Origin: Liolophura sinensis
Lineage: Eukaryota; Mollusca; Polyplacophora; Chitonida; Chitonidae
Direction: 5' to 3'
Length of the DNA: 64,000 bases
NCBI RefSeq assembly: GCF_032854445.1
Contig: NC_088302.1
Coordinates: 51,800,046 to 51,864,045, forward strand
The notes beneath the pieces were generated by a model. It searched no databases. It worked only from the letters and a program-made list of their open reading frames with translations, and was not told the origin of the DNA. Of this stretch, positions 48,601 through 59,200 are shown piece by piece. The position numbers and the translations under genes are program-made. Position 1 is the stretch's first letter; every line of letters begins with the position of its first letter.

Positions 48601-51600
48601 AATTATACAAAAAGTTATGTGTTCCTCATATTTTTTTACCAAACACTTTACAGCTGACATGGCTATGGCCTTACGTTTCAGCCATGGTGTTCATAGATGT
48701 ACATACAGATGCCTTAAAATACCACAATGTTCCCAAAGTGACCACAAAACCTGTGAACAAACAAATTCTATTTGAGAGTATACAACAAGTTTGACGAACA
48801 GCTGCCGGCAAGCTGTTCAAAAAGTCAATTAGTCCAATCAGCGGCCATCACTTGATCAAATAACAAAGAACAAGCATTTTTTAATTACCCTGGGCTTACC
48901 TTTTGACCTGTCCAACCATAGAGACCCTGGCCGACTCTAGATTCCGGACCTGACCACTACGTACACTGCACAAAACACACAAGATACAAAATATTGACGG
49001 CAATGTCAGCGAGTTAGTGTTGAAACTTTTTTCTTTGATAAAACAATTAGAAGTTTAACCAGAAGAGCTTGCTTTTGAATCTTCCTAATTACTATACTTT
49101 TAAACAACATTTAGTCCTTATTTTTGTATAAAGGAAACTGCATACATGCTAATGGTAGTGATACACGGAAACCTTAAATATCAATAAATTATGTACTTCA
49201 TTAAGCACATCTCATTTTCTTCATAACTTATAATATTAGCATGTACAGTGATTGGTCTACTTCTCTGCTGTTGAAACACTCAGCTCACTAACATATCAAT
49301 GGTATTCCTGGGACACCACCTTGTATTAGAACATGAAGGCTGGTACGTTGTCAGAACATATAATACCAGACTGGCCAACTCCCTTTTATTGTGAGCAGTC
49401 TTTGCTGGTTTCTTATACATGTATAACTACACTATCTTCGTAGTGCACTATGAATAAATTAAAACTTTTTATCAATAAGAGATGTAAACTGACCACCACT
49501 CTATTGCCTGCTCCAGTGAGTTAAATGTCTTTGGTCTACTGCGAAGAAATGTTTGCATACTGCTCAATGCTTCCATAGCTGTGCCTGTCAGCAAAAACAA
49601 ATGAAAAATTTCAGTGGAACATGCTTCAGCAGCTAAATATAACCAAATTCCCTACATGAATCAGTAAAATTTCACAGCATCGGATGATTTTACTTAAAAC
49701 AGAACACAACCGACCAAAAATTAAAATGATAGAAGTTCACATTGGAACAGACGCACACAGACAGACTGAGGTTTTCTTCTGTGATGTGGTAGTGCTTGTG
49801 CACTTCATAAGTTTCACCAATAATGGAGTACCACAAAAGGTGGTGCTAGTGTGAATTAGCATGCCACAAGTCTTTTGCGGCACAACGCTAAACATGTTGC
49901 ATTCTGTGGTTTCATTTGGTCTATCCACTGTTGATGCTGCAGTGGAATGTCCAGCATCACTGACGTGATGTAATACGTTCCACTTCGGACTTCTGCTGGC
50001 ATCCACCTGTGACGTAATACAAGAATGAACATAGCTTTGGACCATTTTGTTACGGGCATAAAGGAGTTTTATGAGTTCCCCATTTTGGCTGAGAGGTATG
50101 CGTATGGTATGACACCATTCCCCTCTTACCTTCAACAACATCAATAACCACCAGGCCAATCAAGGTGGGTACTAGCTCTCTGTGAGCGGTATGAACTGCT
50201 ATAGCACCACCCATACTGTAAACACAAACAGAACAGCGAGCAGGCATGTTACCAGATACATGTACCTATGCACATGTACTATACAGATGACCAGGTTAAG
50301 GGATGAAAATTGCAGACAATGTGAAATCTTCTTATCCACAGATTCTCAGAACACATGATTACACAATCAATTTCATAAGTCAACTTTGTTACTGTAGGCA
50401 AATGAGTTTCATGAGAACTAGTGTCTGAGAATGGCGTTACATATTCCCAGTCACGGCAACAATGAATTTATATATTCATCTGATTAGCGATCAATGTCAC
50501 ACTCAAGAATTTTTCACTTATTTGATGGCGGTCAATTTTATGAGTGGAGAAAATCGGATTGTGCTTGACAGCGGCTAAAATATGACCAGATCTAAAATGA
50601 CTTTACAAGTACAGCTCCAAGTACACAAGTGACTTTATCAGGCAGATAACTCAGTACAAATTAAGCATACCTGTGACCAATGAGTATTACAGGTGGAGGG
50701 TTGTCCCCATATAATTTCTCTATGACCTTTCCAACATCACTGTAACAGTAATTGACATCAATGATATATGAAACAGCCCATGACAAAACAAGGACTGACT
50801 TATCTCAACAACAAAAACTCACGTACATGTAGAATAACGCTTTCCATGTTGAAGAACAGATGAGATGTTTACCTCATTTCTCACAGTCTTTTGACTTTTA
50901 AATGTTACTTGCAATGTATTGCCAGTAAACATGAACTTTATAACTTTTGAAGCTCTTTTAGGACATTTTAAAACAGCCATGAGTTAAGCTTGTAACAGTT
51001 GGTCACACCAAGCTTTCACTTAGTCACCGGCCAATAAACATAATACTGCCCTCAATTTCTACGCTCGTCCATTGGGCAACCAAAACCACCCTCAATTTCT
51101 ACGGTCGTCCATTGGGCAACCAAAACCACCCTCAATTTCTACGGTCGTCCATTGGGCAACCAAAACCACCATGTGGTTGTGCATCGGACTATCAAAAGCC
51201 GGACGAATTTAAGACGAGGCTTATGTGGAATTTACATCAATGTATGCTGGACATAAATGGCCCGCGAGCCTATAAAACGGTGATCGTGACACACGTGTAA
51301 GCTTTACGCCACTAAGACAGTTGTGCATGTGGCCAGCCAACTCCCAACAGACCGGTCACAGTGCCCATGACAGCTGTGTTTATGCCCTTCCACCAGACAA
51401 TGGTTATCAAGTTTTGTATGTCTTTCAAGCCCTTCCTCTGAAACGTCTCCATTAGTCTGAGATAAGAGGAAAACATTCTGTGAAATTAATTACTTAACAC
51501 TTCTGTAAAAACCTAACGAAATCGGGATTTCTCACACCTGTCAATCTCACTGGCTACATGAGGAGGTGCTTGTGCAATGATACAGCTTAGCCTCCTTTGC

Positions 51601-54600
51601 TACGCGCACAAAACAAGCCTTGGCTTCGGTACGACACAGAGAGAAAATAAATGTTTTGCAAAGTATGCAAAACACATTATTCAGATCAAAATTTCGTTAT
51701 AGGCTGCTCCTGCCTTAGAATAGGAAGTCTTAAAACGCACCAGAAAATTGAAACACACCAGAGAGCAGTGGAGGTGGAAAAGACATCGCAAGCTAGACCA
51801 GGAACAACTCCTGTGGAACAAGGCGTAGGGAATATGAAAGGAAAAGCGTTAAATAAACTGAAAACTCGTTTCCAGTCCATACACTTGCTAAAAAATCTAG
51901 ACCATTTACAGACTATGTCTGGTCCTGTATTCTGAAAGAAAAGAAGGGTGTTGACACAGGGCAAGCATACATGAATGATGTCAAGTGCAAGGAATTTACC
52001 AGCGCTATAGCCGAAGTGGAGCGGCAAAACTTGGAGAAAGGCGTCTCGGCACCACATATGTGATTGTCTGAATATTTCACTGGTAGCATGGAGAACAACC
52101 AAAAAAGGGGCCAACCTGAATCTAGGGTCATGGTTGCCCTGCGGACAACCTCAAAAAATTGCTAAAATTGAGGGCTGTAATACATCTGTATATAACAAGA
52201 AACTGGCCAGCTCACCTGGACAATGTCTCTATGCACAGGTCTTTATCATCAGATGTAGATGTGTCACCTGAAATCATTAATACAAATCTGCTTGTGAGAA
52301 CCAATCAGAACACAGCACACCAGCAGTCATTCATAAACAATTAAAATTAACTTCATTTGTAAAATTTGTTATATGGGCTCTCACACGTGTACTTTAGTAT
52401 AGGGGATTTGTGAGGTGCTTCAAAAAATCTATATTTGGCACAAGCAATTCTCAAACCTTGCCCATATTAACATTATCACAACATTCACTCATGTCTGAAT
52501 CTACAATTTTTCTTACCATGGCCTCTGAGATCAATTGCAGCACATCGACAAGCAACTAGATTGGAGATGACAGACTGAAATAAAAATAATATAAGTCAGA
52601 TAATTCCACACACCAGCTCATATTTACCTACGACTACATGTAACAACAGCCCCTTCTGTCCTGTGAGTAAGGCTGCTTTCTAGTTTTAATGAGGACAAAC
52701 TTACGAAACATATTAGCTGAAGATTTAGCTTTCCGGTTGTTTTCTACAATCTTCACTCAGCTAAGAGATGCCACTCTCAAACATCCTTCTGTCAATTTGC
52801 ATAAGAGAATTTCTGGACTTTACTGCTACATACAATGTAAGTTACGGAAACCAAGTGTTCACATTAAAGAGTGGCTTCAATACCGACAAATGTTAAAAAC
52901 AGGTAATTACTCATTAATTCAACAAATAACTTTTTATGCTCATCAGTAGAAAGCGAGTCTAGAGATGCGAATTCAAGCTTCTCCAGGTATGCCAGGCAAT
53001 TGAATTTGAGGGATAACAACAAAACTGATTCAAAATAAAGGTATTCTTAATGACATAAAGATAGTCATGACCCAGAAACAATATTAAACAACTGAGCGAT
53101 ATATTGTTGTATACATACTGAAAGAACTGCCCAAGACAAAGCTGAGAATCCTCCTCCGTGGAGAAAAAACAGAACAGGTCCTTCATCTCCACATTCGTAC
53201 ACCCGGAATATCTAGACAATGTGATAGCAAGCCAAATAACTGAAGAACACTGGGGGAGATGGGAAAAGCAGGATATGGTGTTACCATCAAGTCTCTGACA
53301 TTACTAGTGACATGGCATGACGAAAAACAAATGAGATCTCTAAATTCACTCACAGAGGCTATTTATATAGATGTTCAGCTATAAACAATCATGAAGACAA
53401 TCAGACATCAACAAGGAGGCTGGGAAACATAGAACATATACTTTTAACATCAGTTTTGTTCAACAACTATCAGGACAACTTAACTTAACAAAAGTTATGT
53501 AAACTAACACACAGGACAAACTGTATCAAGTAACTGTACATCTTCACAGAGTTGGAGATACCATACACAGATGTACAAGTATTTCTGACAGATAATTTAA
53601 GAGCTCCTCTCACAGGAGTTGCATATTCTACTAGGTTTGAATAAACCATGCACTGCACACTTGAAGCACAACCAAAAGGATACATTTTCTTCGTCTAATT
53701 TGACATCATGCATTTTTTGAAAGTATTTGTCCCAGTGAACTGGAGAATAGTCTCTTCTTCGTTGAAAGCCCTTCCTACCGCCTGATGAACCACTGCAAGG
53801 AAAGAAAATCAGATTTATTAGTAGTATCCTTTGCTATCTCTTCTCAATGTCAACATTTTATTTACTTGAGATTAACACCATATTCAAGAATTCACTACTA
53901 TACAATATTAGATCAGCTAAAACCTAATAAACATGTACCTGCAAACAAAATACTGATGGTATGGTCAGGAGGGCTCCCCTGGTTAAAACAAAAACTCCTA
54001 AACTGACTTTCAAATAGTATGATCACTGCATGGTGTTCAACACTGCAGGGTGTTTAACATGATCGTACACTCTAAACTGAACAAGCTACCAGCTTGCTTA
54101 AGATTTATAACAGAATCAACACACTTTCTACTCTGAACTACGAAATTGCCAGTTACGCACATCTCCAAAACAAGGAAACCTTGTGTTCAAGGTAGGTACA
54201 TTCTGTTGACGCCTTCATGGTGGTAATGCCTCTGTACTAGAGCATGTACCAGAGTATGGTGGCAATGTGGTCAGAACAGAAAATAGGCCTTGTCCCATCA
54301 TTGATGCCTTGTCCCCTTATTGATACACAACTATTTTATGTGCAGATAGGTGGAGAGCTACAGCGTGAAAGCCAATGAATTTGAGCAGCTCTGGTCTACT
54401 CCTAAACAAGGCTTAGCATAATGACATGGTGGGTTTCAGCTGATGAGGGGGTACCTCTCCTGGTGCAGAAATATTAGCAGTATATGGAAGCTATGCTTAA
54501 TAACTATATGTTAAAAGGTGGAGCAAGACCTTTATTGAAAACAGCTGATTTTATTCAATGTTAGACCCTTACTCTCTCTCTGTAATGTTTACCCAAGGAT

Positions 54601-55693
54601 TCATGTCTAAACAGCTGTATTACCAACCCAATTTCATTTACATTTGGTCTGTAGTTCTCCGTTAATCAGAAAATAAAAACCATAACACTTCTGCAATGAC
54701 AAAGACAATTAGCCAAATCAGAGTACCAGTTTTTTTAGCATCAATACTTCCACAACACTATTCAAGCAAGTACAAGAAACGGAGCTGCAATCTGTCTAGT
54801 CCATCTAGATAGGCTCAAGCGTTTCATGCCGTCAGGGAGGAGTTAAGAAGACTGAAGTTGTGTTTAGAGATGGCCATGAAAATATATAATAGTTTTCTGG
54901 AACATTTCAATTCCAAAACTCAGTTACATTGCAAACCCACAAGCAGGTCATGTGACACTTCAAAAGGGCTGTTGGAGAGATGCTCGATGCCACTGACATT
55001 CAAGCAGTCAATGTGATCACAAGGTAGCCAGCTAATTTACTTTCACTGGAGAGGACAGTAAAATACGATGAGAGAGTATTCAAACCTCAACCAGAAAATT
55101 ACATAGAAATGAGCGGAGGAGGTGCGTTAGATTCTGAGAAACATTGGCGGGAAGGAGAAGAGAGTTTGAAACTTGCACCACATTTTTGGAAAGGCAGGCA
55201 TGTTTTACGCTGGATGTCAGAATTTTTAAAATACTACACTAAGTTCATTTAGATGGAGTACTCTTTCAGGCTAGTGCCATTTATTTTATTTTCATGACAG
55301 TGAGTGACTGACTGATTAGGACGAGTGAGGCACAATTTCGGCTTGAAGCTGAATGTGGGTTAGTATAGAGACCGCTGTGGCGTCAATCCACTGTCAGTGT
55401 CACAAAATTACTACAACAGGCCTAGCATTGCTTCTACTACCACTAGCAGTCTTCCGGACTCCCTTAGTAAACAGAGAATGGAGTAACTGACTGAGGTCCA
55501 GTTATCGTCATGTTGACTTGATGAAAAATGATAGTTTTGATAAGTAGATCAAACAAATTAATTCCACAATAACGAAAGTTAATTCCAAGCATTGAAAAGT
55601 GGTTGTGTATCTTGCTTACCCCAAACCAGGTGGTGGCATTGGCGGTAGTCCGCCTATTTTACCCTTCAACACTTCTCTCTGCATAGCAGACAT
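44443..55693 (-). CDS. PPME1: protein phosphatase methylesterase 1, complete, 15 exons
   Basis: PPME1 is a serine hydrolase that removes the methyl ester from the C-terminal leucine of the PP2A catalytic subunit. Coding exons, high to low: 55620-55693, 53684-53792, 53119-53211, 52517-52574, 52216-52267, 50671-50739, 50130-50215, 49494-49584, 48900-48965, 48330-48492, 47336-47399, 46546-46611, 45694-45738, 44906-44970, 44443-44514. They join without frame breaks into 390 codons (human 386). Visible landmarks are RRRDYSPVHWDKYF, FLHGGGFSALSW (oxyanion region), GHSMGGAIAVHTA with nucleophile Ser152, VIDVVEG with Asp177, and QCGHAVHED with His358. Exon 10 encodes an acidic disordered insert (about residues 234-287) as in vertebrates. 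The start is the first ATG of a conserved-looking MSAM. The last codons (AEPTANFHR) differ from human, and a GTAGGC after CACAG could allow an alternative 3' exon. Confidence 0.95.
45107..45343 (-). mobile_element. SINE family A, diverged, in a PPME1 intron
   Basis: Similarity is clear at gaaggcaggatgagctggac and ttgaactcacagcgaccaca and weaker elsewhere. It lies in the intron between exons 13 and 14, in the gene's own orientation. Confidence 0.65.
45605..45642. repeat. (AT)n microsatellite in a PPME1 intron
   Basis: About 19 AT dinucleotides, 50 bp from exon 13. Confidence 0.95.
46790..47005 (-). repeat. SINE-like repeat family D, in a PPME1 intron
   Basis: aataaaccaccagtctttgg and aactttgccacatatgatgt parallel 40790-41060. 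Confidence 0.5.
47401..47915. repeat. 33/34-bp minisatellite abutting PPME1 exon 11
   Basis: About 15 units of gcaacatagtacaacataaa plus tcaccatgaggttt. 33- and 34-bp forms partly alternate. On the coding strand the last unit supplies the pyrimidine-rich tract and AG of the exon 11 acceptor (gttatgttgtactgttgtag). Confidence 0.95.
51049..51168. repeat. 40-bp tandem repeat, 3 copies, in PPME1 intron 5
   Basis: ccctcaatttctacggtcgt plus ccattgggcaaccaaaacca at 51049, 51089 and 51129. The first copy differs by one base. Confidence 0.97.
51651..52063 (+). pseudogene. decayed hAT-like (ZNF862-type) transposase fragment
   Basis: The first frame encodes MFCKVCKTHYSDQNF..KTHQKIETHQRAV, a C-x2-C..H-x4-H zinc finger like the TTF/BED-type finger of ZNF862-like proteins. 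After a frameshift near 51870 the reading continues as RPFTDYVWSCILKEKKGVD, then TGQAYMNDVKCKEF and AIAEVERQNLEKGVS to a stop at 52061. That is the usual lead-in to the hAT-like catalytic region, which is absent. It is antisense to PPME1 within intron 5. Family assignment rests on remembered motif layout. Confidence 0.6.
53212..53683 (-). other. PPME1 intron 2 with U12-type 5' splice site
   Basis: The donor reads GTATCCTTTT, a perfect match to the minor-spliceosome GT-AG 5' consensus (GTATCCTTT). The intron is in phase 0. The last 40 bases before the AG (..ggcttgctatcacattgtctag) contain no good match to TCCTTAAC, so a true U12 intron is likely but not proven. Confidence 0.55.
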
Positions 55694-56215
55694 CTTTTTA
55701 TACTCTCTAAAATAAAAACAGGCTTGTCAAACTAAGAATATGGCTAGTTTTGAGACCAAACTATTAAACAAAATCACTCATATGTTATTTTTATATATGG
55801 AGTCAGTTGTTTACAAAATAAGATCTGATACAAAGTATATAATGATAATACAAAGAATACTTTTAAAACTATGTGAAGGCTATTTTTAAAACTGCTAACA
55901 GCGTTAAGAATTTTTGAAGCATACACTCTGCCGTATATAGTTGTCTTTTGTTGACTCGGTTTTGGGCATGTTGACAATTTTGAAGGATAACTCAATCCAT
56001 TTGTAACTTTAAAGTTTAAAAATAAAGGCTTTTATTAACATTTTATTGCCTATCAAGAACTTTGTATGTTAGGATCTAATGCAGAGGTTACATTACATGT
56101 TGTTTCGGAGGTTGTGTGTATGGCGGACAAGTTTAGACTAATGTTTTGTATGGAAACGAAATGGCGCTACATTTGACACCTGTGTAAGGGATGCTGTTGA
56201 ATGTTTTGATGAAAA
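55694..56215. promoter_or_regulatory. shared divergent promoter region, PPME1 / C2CD3
   Basis: Only 522 bp separate the two start codons, so both promoters and 5' UTRs must lie here. At 56118-56126 gtATGGCGG matches the YY1-type core often found just downstream of vertebrate start sites; it also opens a 19-codon upstream frame (56120-56176) before the C2CD3 start. No TATA box stands out in a TATA-typical position. Confidence 0.7.
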
Positions 56216-59200
56216 ATGAAGCCTGGGAAGGTTGGGAAGAAAAAGGGGAAGCACAAGTCATCTAAGAGTAAAGGTCTGTTCTCATGCTAGGGTAATCTCG
56301 TCCGCGTTCTGTGTTATGATACTAGTAAAGCCATTTGTCGGCGTGTACTGTACCACTACCAGCCCTCGATCATTCACTGGCACAGGCCTGTGTGTTTACC
56401 GCAAAAACGACGCATTGCACTTTAGGGCAGTGAAACTAACTTACAACAAAAATGGGGCGAGTGAGAAAAACATTTCTGTAATGCCAATGCGGCTTAAGTT
56501 TTAGATACAGAGTGAAATTTGTTTCTATGTTTTGGTATTGACCTCTCATTGACTGATGTGCCATCACAGGCTTTGAATGAAGTTTAATCAAAATCTTGGT
56601 GATTTGCCTGAATTAATAAAGCAGATTTATCAGGTGCTGTACTGGTGAATGTCGGTGATGTACTCCTCATTGGCACAAATGTTTTCACCATCCATATACC
56701 TGACAACGGCCTAAAATACACCACTAAGTAGAAAATTCTTGTTTATTGTATCTAACTATGAAATTTAGTTTGGTTGTGACGATGTGAATATTTTGACATG
56801 CCATCACATAGACTGTGAGATAGGTGAACATTGCCAGCAAGCAAATGTTCAGTAATCTATAGGTCAGTTACTTGGGTGAAGTGTTGAGGATCAAATGCAT
56901 TCGAAGCTTAATGGATGTCCAAATTTGATCCAAAAGCTAAAAATCCCAAACTAAGAGGAGTTAGAAGCTTCAAAAATAAGTTTATTTTTTATTAATTTTA
57001 ACATCGAAAATGTGTGCTTTGATATTACTTCTTACTCAGTCAATATTAAGTTGCATATTTACCTAATACTGTATTAGATATAGTTCCACAATTTCTCAAT
57101 TTTAGCCCAAATTAGGAAACTCAAAAGGGTGCCCATTTTAACAAGCTGTATTGGACCTTATTGGTGTCAAATATCAATCATATAAATCAATCAATAAATG
57201 AATAAATATATGTTTGCATTTTCAGATTCAAGTATCTCCTCTCAGGTAGAGGATGTTCAGGTTCACACAGGGCTTCCACCTCAGGTAGAGGGACAGCTGA
57301 GATGTTTCTGTCGGGTGTCTGTCAGTCAGATCACCTGGATTATTCCAAACCCCCCTCAGGTCACACATGTCCGTGTCAAGTGGTGGGGAGAGGCCGGAGA
57401 TGGGGCCATCTTCAGGTAGACAAACAACAAATTTTACATGGTTTAGATGTGATATTTTGTTTATATGTTTGAATGAGATTAGGGGAATTTGATCCTGATT
57501 TTTATGCTGCACTCCAGAATTTGTCTGTTATAATATAGCTATGGCTTCATGGATGTAAGAAATTAATTGACCAGATTAAAGAAAATAAGAAAAGAAAGTT
57601 TGATTTGATGCCATTTATGACATGTTTACATGTACATCTCTTTGTGGACCATGTATTTAGCAAGTCATCATTGGAGCTTTGTTCATGATCATTTTTAGGC
57701 CAGTGGATGTGAAACACCCCGACAAGGTGGTGCCCAAGATTACAGCCAGGTATCCTGTAAGATCCGGACCAAAACAGTTTGCTGCCTACCTGAGTGATAT
57801 CCTTGATGTGAACTGTCTGTTACACGTATAATGCCTTTTCATGAAGTTAAATTTATTCTGTGTGGTATCACTTGTAAATGTTTATTTATTTATATACTTA
57901 TTTCATTGTGATTTTCTTTTTCCTTTGTTTTTTGTTGTGTGTAACACTCCAGTTCCCTTTGTGTCATTCGATGAAAACAGCTTTGTGAAATTGTTGAACG
58001 CCTGAAAAAAGTGATCTTTCATGCAGTACAGAGCAATTTGCTTTTGAAACTAATTGTTACCATATAAACACAGCTATGTCCAATAATTATGGAATGTGAT
58101 TGAAAATTTGGTATTTTTGAGATATTTGGACACAGCCATTTGAATATGGGAAACTTTAATACCACCTGAAATAGATCTTCTACATGTATGTTGTGTACTG
58201 TATGCTGTATCTTTGCCCGTCCTTAACCAGTGTCACATATGGGCAGTTTGCTGATAGAGGTGTTAAGTGGTCCCTCCAGGATCCCTGTGGGCAGAGCAGA
58301 GGTGCCACAAATTAGCCTCCTCTCTTCTTCCTATCCCATCAGCGGGTAAGTCCTCTTGCTGTTACACATTTTTTTGTAGTTCATAAAGAGTGAATTTCTT
58401 TCAACTGGTAAGATATTTTTGTGGCTTTATACAAGGGTTAAATTCTCCTGTGTGCTATTGTCAGAATTTGTCAGAAGTGAGATGCGTTTAACAAAGCGGA
58501 CGTAATGTTACGTGCATGAAACTACAAGGTGACCAGTACTGTTGGTATGATGTTGTCATGGTAATTGTGCGTAATTTGCAGTACGTCGGTTTTGTGAAAA
58601 ATATATTTTCAAAATTCAAAAACTGTTCATTTCAGGTCTTTTCCAGTGTTTTCTTCAAATGAAGACAAGATTGCAGAAATCCAGTTGTCTGTTATGCTAG
58701 AGTCTTTGATGGGTAAGTTTATGGTAATGGGGGAAAAAACTGTGTCTGATTTCTGGTATTCTCTTTGCACTGAGCCGTAAATAGGATTTGCTGAAAAAAA
58801 AATCCCCTTAATACAGTAAATCAGGGTGTATTTACTGTGAGATACATGTAGATAAGATGCAGTTTGACTTTCCAAAGAGTTAATTTGTTTTGCATCATAG
58901 ACCAGTGACGTAGTGGCTTGCTCCTTGTCAGCCATGTTCATTGACTGTAGCTTGAAAGATTATTCTAACCAAATTACTGTTAGGTTATGTCTGAATCTAG
59001 AGTAATTACATCATTGATATGAAACCTCTCTTTGCCATTTGCCTTAAATACTGTTTGTTGCATCACAAGGTAATAAAGTCAAGGTATGCATTAAATCTTA
59101 AGTAGCCAAGACAAAAATCAAAAATGCAATTTTTACGGGCTCTGCTCCCACAACTGACATAAATCTGAATACAAACCTGTTTTGTTGGCAGCTTCCTATT

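Noticed and set aside
51310-51470. Minus-strand open segment in PPME1 intron 5 (METFQRKGLKDIQNLI..) with an AG before it
   Set aside because: Exon 5 (ending IETLS) joins exon 6 (DVGKVIEKLYGD) in phase and aligns with human PPME1 without it; including it would break the conserved region.
52689-52949. 86-codon plus-strand frame in PPME1 intron 3
   Set aside because: No homology recognised and antisense within an intron.
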